From positions 2,933 through 48,908 of the forward strand of contig DLGR01000025.1 in NCBI GenBank assembly GCA_002482805.1: DNA of 45,976 nucleotides, in the 5' to 3' direction. Source of the stretch: Micavibrio sp. UBA7689. Lineage in GTDB: Bacteria; Pseudomonadota; Alphaproteobacteria; Micavibrionales; Micavibrionaceae. Both the position numbers and the translations under genes were made by a program. Each line of letters opens with the position of its first letter. The stretch's first letter is position 1. A model generated the notes under the pieces. The model was not told the DNA's origin. It saw nothing but the letters and a program-made list of their open reading frames with translations, and did not search any database. This document shows positions 16,649-24,986 of the stretch, piece by piece.

Positions 16649-17380
16649 ATGACATCACGCATCTTTTTCACCGCCCTGTTTTTTCTCGTTTTTGCCGCGC
16701 CCGTTTATGCGGCAGAGGAAAAGAAAGCCGTACCCGTAAAAGAAGAAGCCGCGAAAGAAGCGCCCAAAGCCGAAGAAGCCGAGGAAGCGAAGAAAGACGA
16801 CGCGGATTCCGAAGAGGATAAAGACCAGGAAGACGAAGAAGAAAAACCTGTCGTCAAATCATCCATATTTGGGCCGGAGTTTTGTGATTTTGAAATCACC
16901 TTCCCCGAGCCGCCTATGAATTCCAAAAAATGTGCGAGCGAAGACGAATGCTATGACGTGCAGAGCTACACGATGGTCTATGACCTAGCCACCACGGTGG
17001 ATGTAACGGTAACGTGCAATCCCTCCACGCCCGCGAATTACAAACGTTATTCCGAGAATGTCATGAAGGCCGCACTGGCGGGCATGGTCAGCGAGCGCAA
17101 CCTTTCCAACCATGAAACCCAGTTCAAACAATACGAAACCACCAAAAACGCATCGATCACCGGCACGGGCAAAACGGGCGCACAAGACAAAATCTACATC
17201 GGCCAGCTTTGGGTAGGGCCAAATTCCATTTTCACGGTGCAGGGGGAATTGGTCGGCGACGAACACGAAACGGCGGACAAATCTTTCCGCGACATTCTGG
17301 CCAGTATCAAGGAAAAGCCCGGCAAGCAATTGCCGAAAAAGGTAAAGCCCAAGAACACGTCCAAGGCCAAAAACGAGTGA
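16649..17380 (+). CDS. Secreted hypothetical protein, 243 aa, with acidic linker
   Basis: This is an exported protein. Residues 1-21 are a signal peptide (MTSRIFFTALFFLVFAAPVYA). Residues 22-67 are an almost pure Glu/Lys/Ala/Asp linker, and a folded part of about 150 residues follows, with four cysteines (FCDFEI, KKCASEDECYD, VTCNPS). The start at 16649 is chosen because it puts the signal peptide at the N-terminus; upstream codons would hide it. The C-terminus is Lys-rich (PKKVKPKNTSKAKNE). The stop abuts the sufE stop. A periplasmic or surface role is inferred; no domain is recognised. Confidence 0.8.
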   Translation: MTSRIFFTALFFLVFAAPVYAAEEKKAVPVKEEAAKEAPKAEEAEEAKKDDADSEEDKDQEDEEEKPVVKSSIFGPEFCDFEITFPEPPMNSKKCASEDECYDVQSYTMVYDLATTVDVTVTCNPSTPANYKRYSENVMKAALAGMVSERNLSNHETQFKQYETTKNASITGTGKTGAQDKIYIGQLWVGPNSIFTVQGELVGDEHETADKSFRDILASIKEKPGKQLPKKVKPKNTSKAKNE

Positions 17381-17788
17381 TCAGGCTTTCGCCAGCCCTC
17401 TGATCCGCTCCACCATAGAGAAGAATCCGTTACGGCGGTTCGGGGAAAGATGCTGGTCCAGCCCCAGTTTGGCAAATTCCGCTTCGATATCCACAGCCAG
17501 AATTTCATCCGCCGTTTTGCCCTCGTAAGCTGCAAGGGCGACATAAACCAGCCCCTTGGTGATCTTTCCGTCGCTGTCGGCGTAGAAATGGAAATAGCCG
17601 TCCGCATCTTTGCTGTAGTGCAGCCATACTTTGGAAACACATCCCTGTACTTCGGTGGCGGGTGTTTTGAGCGCGTCTTCCATAGCCGGAACGTCATCGC
17701 CGAGATCAATCAGATACTGATAGCGCGCCTCCCAATCATCAAAGAGCGCGAAATTTTCTATCAATTCTTCGAGTGTGCGGCGCGTCAT
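17381..17788 (-). CDS. sufE: Cysteine desulfuration protein SufE
   Basis: SufE accepts persulfide sulfur from the cysteine desulfurase SufS and hands it to the SufBCD scaffold for iron-sulfur cluster assembly. The 135-residue protein has the family pattern, with the acceptor Cys50 in VQGCVSKVWLHY, the RYQYLIDLGDD segment before it, and the C-terminal GLDQHLSPNRRNGFFSMVERI. The other suf genes are not in the window. It is tail to tail with the secreted protein at 16649 and divergent from clpX. Confidence 0.95.
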   Translation of the reverse strand: MTRRTLEELIENFALFDDWEARYQYLIDLGDDVPAMEDALKTPATEVQGCVSKVWLHYSKDADGYFHFYADSDGKITKGLVYVALAAYEGKTADEILAVDIEAEFAKLGLDQHLSPNRRNGFFSMVERIRGLAKA

Positions 17789-17873
17789 TTTATGGAATTC
17801 ATGGGTCCTTAAGCATTTCAGTGCTTTGATATAATTATAACACTATTGAATTGAAAGCGGGATTTTATCCCCT

Positions 17874-17893
17874 ACCCCCTTGCAGGAGGGGGT
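17874..17893. repeat. 7-bp hairpin in the clpX upstream region
   Basis: ACCCCCT (17874-17880) and AGGGGGT (17887-17893) form a perfect stem with loop TGCAGG. A TATAAT at 17830-17835 lies upstream, without a good -35. No T-run follows, so it is not a terminator; it would lie in the clpX leader. Confidence 0.5.
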
Positions 17894-17959
17894 TCTGATA
17901 GCTAGTTTGAATATAAGTGATTCAGAAATTCAAAACGGGTTGAGGCAGGCGGTTAGAGC

Positions 17960-19252
17960 ATGAGCAAAACGGAAAAGACAGACAGTAAGAATACCCTGTA
18001 CTGCTCCTTCTGCGGAAAAAGCCAGCATGAAGTCAGAAAACTCATAGCCGGACCCAATGTCTTCATTTGCAATGAATGCGTTGAACTCTGCATGGATATC
18101 ATCCGTGAAGAGGATAAATCCCAACTGGTCCGTTCGGGCGAAGGCGTTCCTACGCCCTCCGAGATCAAAGCGGTTCTAGATGATTACGTTATCGGGCAAG
18201 AGCGTGCGAAGCGTGTTCTCTCTGTTGCGGTTCACAACCATTATAAGCGTCTTGAAAACGGCGGCCATGGTTCGGGTTCCGATGTCGAACTCGCTAAATC
18301 CAACATTCTTCTGGTCGGCCCCACGGGTTCGGGTAAAACATTGCTCGCCCAGACGCTCGCCAAAATCATCGACGTTCCCTTCACGATGGCCGATGCCACG
18401 ACACTTACCGAAGCCGGTTATGTCGGCGAAGACGTAGAGAACATCGTTCTGAAACTGCTGCAGGCTTCCGATTACAACGTGGAACGTGCGCAGCGCGGTA
18501 TCGTGTATATCGACGAGATCGACAAGATTTCCCGCAAAGGCGACAACCCGTCCATCACGCGCGACGTATCGGGCGAAGGCGTTCAGCAGGCTTTGTTGAA
18601 ACTGATGGAAGGCACCGTGGCCTCCGTTCCTCCGCAAGGCGGACGCAAACACCCGCAGCAGGAATTCCTGCAAGTGGACACTTCGAACATCCTGTTTATC
18701 TGCGGCGGTGCATTCGCGGGCATTGAAAAAATTCTGGCCAACAAAGGCCGCGGCACAACGATCGGTTTCGGCGCCGATGTCAAAAACATCGATGACAAGA
18801 AGACGGGCGAATTGCTCCGCCTTCTCGAACCCGAAGATTTGCTCAAATACGGATTGATCCCCGAATTCGTCGGACGTCTGCCCGTGTTCGCGACGCTCGA
18901 AGATCTGGATGAACCCGCGCTTATCTCGATCCTCACCGATCCGAAGAACGCTCTGGTCAAACAATATCAACGCCTGTTCGATATGGAAGGCGTGAAGCTG
19001 GAATTCTCCGATGAATCCCTCTCCGCCATTGCGAAAAAAGCCATCGTACGCAAAACCGGTGCGCGCGGCCTTCGCTCCATCATGGAAAACATGCTGATGG
19101 ACACGATGTACGAAGTTCCGGACAAGGAAAATGTCGAGAAAGTCATCGTTTCCAAAGACACGGTCGACGACAACAAGCCCCCTGTTTACGTCTACGCATC
19201 CGAAGGCGGATCGAAGAAGAAGAAAAAAGAGCCTGAGGCCGTAGAGGCATAA
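17960..19252 (+). CDS. clpX: ATP-dependent Clp protease ATP-binding subunit ClpX
   Basis: ClpX unfolds tagged proteins and feeds them to ClpP. The N-terminal zinc-binding domain has Cys15, Cys18, Cys37 and Cys40. The AAA+ core shows Walker A GPTGSGKT, the pore loop following TLTEAGYVGEDVENI, Walker B IVYIDEIDKI, and sensor arginines in VGRLPVFATL and RKTGARGLRSI. The ClpP-binding loop is present as IGFGAD. Length (430 aa) is normal. Here clpX is not beside clpP or lon; it follows a 171-base gap after sufE and leads a rightward series with the DHH phosphoesterase gene. Confidence 0.98.
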   Translation: MSKTEKTDSKNTLYCSFCGKSQHEVRKLIAGPNVFICNECVELCMDIIREEDKSQLVRSGEGVPTPSEIKAVLDDYVIGQERAKRVLSVAVHNHYKRLENGGHGSGSDVELAKSNILLVGPTGSGKTLLAQTLAKIIDVPFTMADATTLTEAGYVGEDVENIVLKLLQASDYNVERAQRGIVYIDEIDKISRKGDNPSITRDVSGEGVQQALLKLMEGTVASVPPQGGRKHPQQEFLQVDTSNILFICGGAFAGIEKILANKGRGTTIGFGADVKNIDDKKTGELLRLLEPEDLLKYGLIPEFVGRLPVFATLEDLDEPALISILTDPKNALVKQYQRLFDMEGVKLEFSDESLSAIAKKAIVRKTGARGLRSIMENMLMDTMYEVPDKENVEKVIVSKDTVDDNKPPVYVYASEGGSKKKKKEPEAVEA

Positions 19253-19313
19253 GGTTGCGGAAGCGTAAGCTGGTTCCTGATTATTCCAAGCCGTCATAAG
19301 GAGAGTCTTTTCC

Positions 19314-20273
19314 ATGGGTGCCCCTAAACTGAACCCCGAAGCCGGCAGAAAATATCGCCTTATCACCCGTTCCGATATGGACGGCCTTGTCTGTGCGGTT
19401 TTGCTCCGTGAACTCGGCATCATCGAGGACATTACCTTTGCCCACCCCAAAGACATGCAGGACGGACTGGTCGATGTCGACGAGAATGTCATCAGCACCA
19501 ACCTGCCGTTCGTCGAAGGCGTCTACATGGCGTTCGACCACCACGCATCCGAAATGAACCGCGTAAAAACGCATCCCGAAAACCACATCATCGACCCCAA
19601 AGCCCCTTCGGCCGCGCGCGTTGTTTACGATTATTTCGGCGGTGCGGAGAAATTTCCCGAAATTTCCGAAGACATGATGAAGGCCGTGGACAAGGCTGAT
19701 TCCGCCGCGTTCTCCAAAGACGATATACTGGAGGCCGCGGGATGGGACCTACTCTCCTTCATAATGGACGCCAGAACCGGGCTTGGCCGTTTCCGCGACT
19801 TCAATATTTCCAACTATCAATTGATGATGAAACTCATCGAAACGGTGCGTGACCACAAAAGTATCGAACAGATTTTGCAGATGCCCGATGTGAAAGAGCG
19901 CGTGGATTTGTACCATTCCCATTTGCCCAAATTCCGCGAACAGATCGAACGCTGTTCCCGCGTGCACGGAAACCTCGTGGTACTCGACCTGCGCAAGGAA
20001 GACACGATCTGGGCGGGGAACCGTTTCATGATTTACGCCCTGTTCCCCAAATGCAATATCTCCGCGCATATCATGTGGGGCAAAAACAAACAAAACACCG
20101 TGTGCGCCATCGGTAAATCTATCCTGAATAAAACCTCCAAGACGCATGTCGGCGACCTATGCCTTTCCTATGGCGGCGGCGGACATGACGCGGCGGGCAC
20201 CTGCCAGCTGGAAAACCTGAAATCGGATGACAAAATCGCCGAAATCATCGGAAAAATTAACAAAGATGGCTGA
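19314..20273 (+). CDS. DHH-family phosphoesterase
   Basis: This is a metal-dependent phosphohydrolase of the DHH superfamily (RecJ, exopolyphosphatase and cyclic-dinucleotide phosphodiesterase relatives). The N-terminal DHH domain shows the RSDMDGLVCAVLL aspartates, FDHHASE and a later Asp (AVDKADSAAF). The C-terminal DHHA1-like domain has the glycine motif YGGGGHDAAGTCQ that binds phosphate. The 319-residue length and two-domain layout suit a small-molecule phosphodiesterase or nano-RNase-like enzyme more than RecJ. AAGGAG lies about 10 bases before the ATG. It follows clpX by 61 bases. The substrate cannot be read from sequence. Confidence 0.85.
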   Translation: MGAPKLNPEAGRKYRLITRSDMDGLVCAVLLRELGIIEDITFAHPKDMQDGLVDVDENVISTNLPFVEGVYMAFDHHASEMNRVKTHPENHIIDPKAPSAARVVYDYFGGAEKFPEISEDMMKAVDKADSAAFSKDDILEAAGWDLLSFIMDARTGLGRFRDFNISNYQLMMKLIETVRDHKSIEQILQMPDVKERVDLYHSHLPKFREQIERCSRVHGNLVVLDLRKEDTIWAGNRFMIYALFPKCNISAHIMWGKNKQNTVCAIGKSILNKTSKTHVGDLCLSYGGGGHDAAGTCQLENLKSDDKIAEIIGKINKDG

Positions 20274-20538
20274 TGAAAAGCCCGCCGATGATAAATGTAT
20301 AGCTCACTACGAGCGTTATAATTATTATGGCGGTAATGGCGATCTAATTTGGCTACCGGTAGAATTTCTTATCTTTTTTGGCCTCAGAATTTATGACCGA
20401 TACCATTATATAAAGACCGGCAATAAAGATAGATACAATGTCCGCGTGCTGGGGCAAAAATGCACATGCCAAAAATGTGTAAATCCCGATGACGATGTTA
20501 GAAAAGCTGTATTGAAAAAAAGACAAATTACCGCTTAA
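20266..20538 (+). CDS. Small hypothetical protein, 90 aa, with CxCxxC motif
   Basis: The gene overlaps the DHH phosphoesterase stop by 8 bases and starts MADEKPADDKCIAHYERYNYYGG. It has a hydrophobic stretch LIWLPVEFLIFFGLRIY that could be a membrane-associated helix. It ends with a CTCQKC motif typical of a metal site. Base composition is AT-rich compared with both neighbours. No family is recognised; a small zinc or iron-sulfur-binding membrane-associated protein is one possible reading. Confidence 0.65.
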   Translation: MADEKPADDKCIAHYERYNYYGGNGDLIWLPVEFLIFFGLRIYDRYHYIKTGNKDRYNVRVLGQKCTCQKCVNPDDDVRKAVLKKRQITA

Positions 20539-20575
20539 TTCTTTTCTTTATCTTCCACCCTCGTATACTTACTGA

Positions 20576-22009
20576 ATGATCGAAAATACCATCATCGTCT
20601 GGTTCAGGCGGGATTTACGCGTAGCGGATAATCCCGCGCTTGTCGCCGCCGTAAAAACCGGTGCGAAAATTCTGCCCGTATATGTTCTGGACGATGAAAA
20701 TGCAGGCAAATGGAATATGGGCGGCGCATCGCGCTGGTGGCTCCATCATTCCCTACAATCTCTCAATGACAGTCTCGACGGTAAACTTGTTCTGCTCAAA
20801 GGCGATGCGTTCGTGCAAATTTCATCGCTCGCCAAAGAAGTCAAAGCAGGCGCAGTATACTGGAACCGTTGTTACGAGCCGTGGAGGATCAAGCGCGACA
20901 AGCTCATCAAGGAGACACTCAAAGACCTCGACATCGCAGTGGAAAGCTTCAACGGCTCGATGTTGTGGGAACCATGGCAGGTTTTGAAAGACGACGGCAC
21001 GCCCTACAAAGTCTTCACGCCGTTCTACCGTCGCGGATGCCTGTCAAAAGAAGAGCCGCGAACACCGCTGCCCAAACCCAAGCCGGATTTTGCATCCTTC
21101 AAAGGCGGCGTGACCTTAAACGACCTTGCACTTCTTCCGCGCAAGCCCGAGCCGCGCTGGGACAAGAAAATGGAGCAATATTGGGAGATCGGCGAAGACG
21201 GCGCGCACAAGCAACTCAAGCATTTCATGTCGAAGGGGCTGAAAAATTACAAAGAGGGACGTAACATAATGGCGGCAGACCATGTTTCGCGCATGTCGCC
21301 ACGCCTGCATTTCGGTGAGGTATCGCCCAATCAATTGTGGCATGCGGCGAAGAATTCTTCCGCACCTGAAAAAGACATCGATTGTTTTTGTTCCGAACTG
21401 GGATGGCGGGAATTTTCTTACAGTCTGCTGTTTCATTTCCCAGATCTGCCGACCAAAAACCTGCAATCACGGTTCGATGCGTTTCCCTGGACCTATTCGG
21501 ATAAAAATCTTACCGCGTGGCAACGCGGACAAACGGGCTATCCCATCGTGGACGCCGCGATGCGCGAATTGTGGGAGACAGGCTATATGCACAACCGCGC
21601 ACGGATGGTGGTAGGGTCTTTCCTCGTCAAACATCTGTTGCTCGACTGGCGAGCGGGCGAAGAATGGTTTTGGGATTGTCTGGTCGATGCGGATTTGCCC
21701 AACAACGCCGCCAGCTGGCAATGGATTGCAGGATCGGGCGCGGACGCCGCGCCGTATTTCCGCATATTCAACCCCGTGACACAGGGCGAAAAATTCGATG
21801 CCGACGCCGCCTATGTGCGCAAATATGTCCCCGAACTCGCCGCCCTGCCCGACAAATATATTCACAAGCCATGGGATGCGCCCGCCAATGTGCTAGAGCA
21901 TGCCAAAATCACGCTCGGCAAGACCTATCCCAAACCGATCGTCGACCATGGTGCGGCGCGGGAGGCAGCGCTGGAAGCTTTCGGCAAAACGAAAGAGACA
22001 AAAGAATGA
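20576..22009 (+). CDS. phrB: Deoxyribodipyrimidine photolyase (class I cryptochrome/photolyase family)
   Basis: Photolyase uses blue light, FAD and an antenna chromophore to split UV-induced pyrimidine dimers. The 477-residue protein starts IVWFRRDLRVADNPAL (antenna domain, about 1-140). It ends with the FAD domain, which has WQRGQTGYPIVDAAMRELW, GYMHNRARMVVGSFL, LLLDWRAGEEWFW, DLPNNAASWQWIAG and FRIFNPVTQGEKFD. The conserved tryptophans of the electron-transfer chain appear to be in place. It lies 37 bases after the small CxCxxC gene and 21 bases before the LD-carboxypeptidase gene, so it may be part of a clpX-led series. Bacterial class I CPD repair is the most likely activity. Confidence 0.95.
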   Translation: MIENTIIVWFRRDLRVADNPALVAAVKTGAKILPVYVLDDENAGKWNMGGASRWWLHHSLQSLNDSLDGKLVLLKGDAFVQISSLAKEVKAGAVYWNRCYEPWRIKRDKLIKETLKDLDIAVESFNGSMLWEPWQVLKDDGTPYKVFTPFYRRGCLSKEEPRTPLPKPKPDFASFKGGVTLNDLALLPRKPEPRWDKKMEQYWEIGEDGAHKQLKHFMSKGLKNYKEGRNIMAADHVSRMSPRLHFGEVSPNQLWHAAKNSSAPEKDIDCFCSELGWREFSYSLLFHFPDLPTKNLQSRFDAFPWTYSDKNLTAWQRGQTGYPIVDAAMRELWETGYMHNRARMVVGSFLVKHLLLDWRAGEEWFWDCLVDADLPNNAASWQWIAGSGADAAPYFRIFNPVTQGEKFDADAAYVRKYVPELAALPDKYIHKPWDAPANVLEHAKITLGKTYPKPIVDHGAAREAALEAFGKTKETKE

Positions 22010-22030
22010 TTTCCTTTTAGAATAGCGCCC

Positions 22031-22933
22031 ATGAGCAAACAAGCGAAACCTTTACAGGCAGGCAATACCTTCGGCGTCATGGCGCCATCATCCCGCATCG
22101 CGCGCGAAGATCTGGATGCTGCCTGCGCTCTTCTCACCACGCGCGGATTTCGCGTCGCCGTCCATCCTCAGGTGATGGTGTATGCGGAGCCGGAACACAC
22201 CACGCAATTTGCGGGTACAGACGCCGAAAAAATCAAAGCTTTTCACGATTTCGTGAAAGACCCGAATATTCACGCCATCATCTTCGCCACGGGCGGACAA
22301 CGCGCTATGCGTTTGCTTGATGATTTAGATTACAAGCTGATCGCCGCGAACCCAAAACCGATTATGGGTTTTTCGGACAGCACGTCCCTTCTCAATTCCA
22401 TCGCCGCACGCACAGGTATCGTGACATGGCACGGGCCGACATTGAAACGCATGCTCAAAAACCCGCAACTCGATTTCAATCTGGCTTTGTTGTCGGGCAC
22501 AGAAAATACAATACCCCTTCATGGCGCCCAGGTTTTACAGGGTGGTACGGCCAAAGGCCATATAATCGGCGGCAATCTTTCTAACTTCGCCGCGCTCAAC
22601 GATGACGACATGCCCAAAACCAAAGACGCGATCATATTTCTGGAAGAAATCGGCGAGGAGCTGACAACCATTGACCGCCATCTATGCGTTCTGCGCCGAC
22701 GCGGCATGTTCGATAAAGCCGCCGCGATTATTTTCGGGCAATTCACGAACATGAAAGATACAGGCACGCCTTTCGGACTAAGTTTCGCCGACGTCATTCA
22801 ACAAAACCTCGAAGGATTCAAAGGCCCCGTTCTCTGGAACGCACCGTTCGGTCACGATGTTGATCTGGTCGCCCTCCCCATCGGTGCAAAAGCTGCATTA
22901 GATGGCACAACATTAACTATTACAGCCTTCTAA
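22031..22933 (+). CDS. ldcA: LD-carboxypeptidase (peptidase family S66)
   Basis: LD-carboxypeptidases trim the terminal D-Ala from murein tetrapeptides during cell-wall recycling in the cytoplasm. Family S66 signatures are present: the N-terminal FGVMAPSSRI, the nucleophile Ser115 in IMGFSDSTSLLN, HGPTLKR, GGNLSNFAALN, the acidic catalytic region FLEEIGEE, and the C-terminal FGHDVDLVALPIG with the catalytic His. There is no signal peptide, as expected for a cytoplasmic recycling enzyme. It could act on microcin-like substrates (MccF subgroup), but the Ser context and length (300 aa) suit LdcA. Confidence 0.9.
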   Translation: MSKQAKPLQAGNTFGVMAPSSRIAREDLDAACALLTTRGFRVAVHPQVMVYAEPEHTTQFAGTDAEKIKAFHDFVKDPNIHAIIFATGGQRAMRLLDDLDYKLIAANPKPIMGFSDSTSLLNSIAARTGIVTWHGPTLKRMLKNPQLDFNLALLSGTENTIPLHGAQVLQGGTAKGHIIGGNLSNFAALNDDDMPKTKDAIIFLEEIGEELTTIDRHLCVLRRRGMFDKAAAIIFGQFTNMKDTGTPFGLSFADVIQQNLEGFKGPVLWNAPFGHDVDLVALPIGAKAALDGTTLTITAF

Positions 22934-23008
22934 TATTTTCCGAAATTTGCGCCACCATCCCTGAATTTGTTACCTTGAGACAACTAATAACAAATATAGG
23001 GGTATGGG

Positions 23009-23515
23009 ATGAAGATCAGAAATATACTGGCTGCCTGCGTGGCAGCCGCGGGATTGGGCGCGTGTCAGAACAATGAAGAAAGAGTTACTATAGCTTCGTG
23101 CACGGATGGGGCACGCCATGGAGATGTGTCCAAGCTCAGAGGTTTTTACGACATTTCGCTGGGCGACGGAGAAGTCAGTTACAGCCGTGAGGGTCTTGAT
23201 GTCACAGACGGAATTCCCAAAGAAGAAATGCAGACATTTTGCGATACAGGCGTGATACCCGATGATGGTTACGCCGTGCGTCATATGGATAGGCATATCT
23301 ATTACTGCCAAGGAACGAACGGCAACTCTGCACTCGCCGGCGATTACAGTGACGGCGTTGCTTTGAGAACGGGCGTTAATGTCGGTCGTTTCGACAGCCC
23401 TGACAGTTATGAAAGAACACAAACAGGTACCATGTCGTTTCCGGATGCCATAGAGGCTGCGGGTCGTCATTGCACTGCGGATACCGCGCCTCTACCTGCG
23501 CCGGTTACGCCGTAA
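23009..23515 (+). CDS. Lipoprotein, 168 aa (paralog of the next gene)
   Basis: A lipoprotein signal is clear: basic start MKIRN, hydrophobic stretch, and lipobox LGAC at residues 16-19, giving lipidated Cys19 followed by Gln. The mature domain has further cysteines and the motif YYCQGTNGN, which is shared with the adjacent lipoprotein (YTCHGTNGN). The leader ATAGGGGTA just before the start is also shared. The pair look like a tandem duplication that has diverged strongly. No known domain is recognised. An outer- or inner-membrane periplasmic location is expected. Confidence 0.82.
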   Translation: MKIRNILAACVAAAGLGACQNNEERVTIASCTDGARHGDVSKLRGFYDISLGDGEVSYSREGLDVTDGIPKEEMQTFCDTGVIPDDGYAVRHMDRHIYYCQGTNGNSALAGDYSDGVALRTGVNVGRFDSPDSYERTQTGTMSFPDAIEAAGRHCTADTAPLPAPVTP

Positions 23516-23559
23516 TTAGTTTTTACTATCAACATAAGAAAAAAACATAGGGGTACAAA

Positions 23560-24084
23560 ATGGGTATTAAGATCGGACTGGCTGCCGCGGTGGCAGCCTC
23601 AACACTCGCCGCATGTTCACCACAAGAGCCTGAAGAACCAATTATCCAACGCGCGTCCTGTCTCGACGAGAGCGGACGCAGCGCGCGTATACAAGAAAGT
23701 GCGGACACGCTCGTTCTAACCATGAGGGATGCCGCGGGACATACCGTTTACACGGAATCCAGCGTTCACGTTTCAACCAATTCCATGCATGAGCGACAAG
23801 CCGAGATGGAAGGATTGGCCAAACGTTATTGTGAGACAGACACAACGGGGAACGAAAACCTGATATCCCAGACGGAAAGCAACAACAGCCTTCTGATGGG
23901 TGCTTTGGATTACACGTGCCACGGGACAAACGGAAACACGGCCACAGCAAGCAATCGCGGTGTGCGCGGGATCGAGTTGACCACGAGCGACGGCAATGTG
24001 CGGGACGATATTCGCGGTATGGAAGCCGGCAAAGAGCGCGCGATCGCCTTTTGCACGGGACCGTATACTCCGGCGCTTCCGTAA
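23560..24084 (+). CDS. Lipoprotein, 174 aa (paralog of the previous gene)
   Basis: The N-terminus MGIKIGLAAAVAASTLAAC is a lipoprotein signal with the lipobox ending at Cys19, then SPQEPEEP. Conserved elements with the preceding gene are an early Cys (RASCLDESG), a middle Cys, YTCHGTNGN, and a Cys near the C-terminus. ATAGGGGTA lies just upstream of the ATG, as for its partner. The stop abuts that of the leftward 68-residue gene. Function is unknown. Confidence 0.82.
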   Translation: MGIKIGLAAAVAASTLAACSPQEPEEPIIQRASCLDESGRSARIQESADTLVLTMRDAAGHTVYTESSVHVSTNSMHERQAEMEGLAKRYCETDTTGNENLISQTESNNSLLMGALDYTCHGTNGNTATASNRGVRGIELTTSDGNVRDDIRGMEAGKERAIAFCTGPYTPALP

Positions 24085-24291
24085 TTAATTGATCGTCATG
24101 GACATCTGAAACGGGCTCTTGGGCAATACCTTGCCGAAGAGCTCGATTTCTTTGAGGATTTTTTGGTGATCGGGCGGAATTTCGCGCGCGGCTTTCAAAC
24201 GATCCTGAACCAGTTTGACGCGGCCTTCACGGCCTTCCTCGCTCGCCCGTTTCAATATGCTTTTAATAAGATCGCGGTTTCTACCGTTCAT
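24085..24291 (-). CDS. Small hypothetical protein, 68 aa
   Basis: This short basic, helical protein begins MNGRNRDLIKSILKRASEEGREG and has no Cys, signal peptide or membrane helix. There is no clear ribosome site; the start region is AT-rich. It is tail to tail with the lipoprotein gene and divergent from the ferredoxin gene. The amphipathic charge pattern looks like a real protein, but evidence is limited. Confidence 0.5.
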   Translation of the reverse strand: MNGRNRDLIKSILKRASEEGREGRVKLVQDRLKAAREIPPDHQKILKEIELFGKVLPKSPFQMSMTIN

Positions 24292-24382
24292 AATTAATAT
24301 TTTATTGAAAATTGATTAAGAAAGCAAAAACGCCCCTGCTCCGGCCCTTGTTTTCCGCCCCTTTGCCCATTATGAAAGAGCC

Positions 24383-24721
24383 ATGACCTTTGTCGTGACC
24401 GATGTATGCATTGCCTGTAAGTACACCGACTGCGTGGAAGTTTGCCCCGTGGATTGCTTCTACGAGGGCGAAAACATGCTGGTCATCCACCCGGATGAAT
24501 GTATTGATTGCGGCGTTTGCGAGCCGGAATGTCCTATAGAGGCCATCGTCCCCGACATCGACCCCCGCGCCGAGAAGTTCCTCGCCTTGAACCGCGAATA
24601 TTCTGAAAAATGGCCTGTTATCACCAGAATAAAACCGGGTCTTCCGAATGCAAAAGTGATGGAAAGCAAAAAAAACAAGCTGGAAGAGGACTTTAGCCCC
24701 AATCCGGGTGATGGCGACTAA
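24383..24721 (+). CDS. fdxA: 7Fe ferredoxin FdxA
   Basis: This is a seven-iron ferredoxin with one [3Fe-4S] and one [4Fe-4S] cluster, a small electron carrier. Cysteines at 9, 12, 17, 21, 25, 40, 43, 46 and 50 match the Azotobacter FdI pattern shifted by one. C40-x2-C43-x2-C46-x3-C50-P is the clear cluster loop. The C-terminal extension of about 55 residues (YSEKWPVITRIKPGLPNA...) is typical for the alphaproteobacterial FdxA type. It is followed by a 265-base region that belongs to carD. Confidence 0.95.
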   Translation: MTFVVTDVCIACKYTDCVEVCPVDCFYEGENMLVIHPDECIDCGVCEPECPIEAIVPDIDPRAEKFLALNREYSEKWPVITRIKPGLPNAKVMESKKNKLEEDFSPNPGDGD

Positions 24722-24754
24722 ACCGAGGCTTTCCGCCGAGTCGTACGATTAAGG

Positions 24755-24783
24755 TTGAAAATTAACACTTTTTTAAGTATATT
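24755..24783 (+). promoter_or_regulatory. Probable carD promoter
   Basis: TTGAAA (24755-24760), a 17-base spacer and TATATT (24778-24783) form a strong vegetative-type promoter. It predicts a transcript starting near 24790 with a leader of almost 200 bases before carD. Confidence 0.65.
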
Positions 24784-24820
24784 ACCCCACATGGTTTAAC
24801 GATCTGTGGACGTAATCTCT

Positions 24821-24937
24821 TTAGGGAAGCCCCTTGAAAAAGGCTGCCTTAAGTCGATTTCTTCTCCTCCATCTAGAGGAAGCAGCGTTTTCCCTAATAC
24901 GAGACAGAACAAGCGGTCCGGACCCCTATTAGTCCGG
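24821..24937 (+). promoter_or_regulatory. Structured leader of carD, candidate cis-regulatory RNA
   Basis: An 8-bp closing stem (TTAGGGAA 24821-24828 with TTCCCTAA 24890-24897) encloses two substems. One is CCTT-GAAA-AAGG (24832-24843), a GNRA-type tetraloop hairpin. The other is GCTGC/GCAGC (24843-24847 with 24882-24886) enclosing TCCTC/GAGGA (24865-24869 with 24876-24880). A further hairpin CCGGAC/GTCCGG (24918-24923, 24932-24937) follows, before the carD ribosome site. No leader ORF is apparent. I cannot assign it to a known RNA class. Confidence 0.55.
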
Positions 24938-24986
24938 CGGCGTGATTTTGCCCGATAACAAGAAACATTTGAAAGGGTACTGACAT

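Noticed and set aside
17874..17893. Hairpin before clpX as a terminator
   Set aside because: There is no T-run after it on either strand and it lies downstream of the possible -10 element of clpX.
18176..19501. Long open frame on the minus strand opposite clpX
   Set aside because: It mirrors the codon pattern of clpX and the start of the DHH gene; clpX is certain, so this is a shadow frame.
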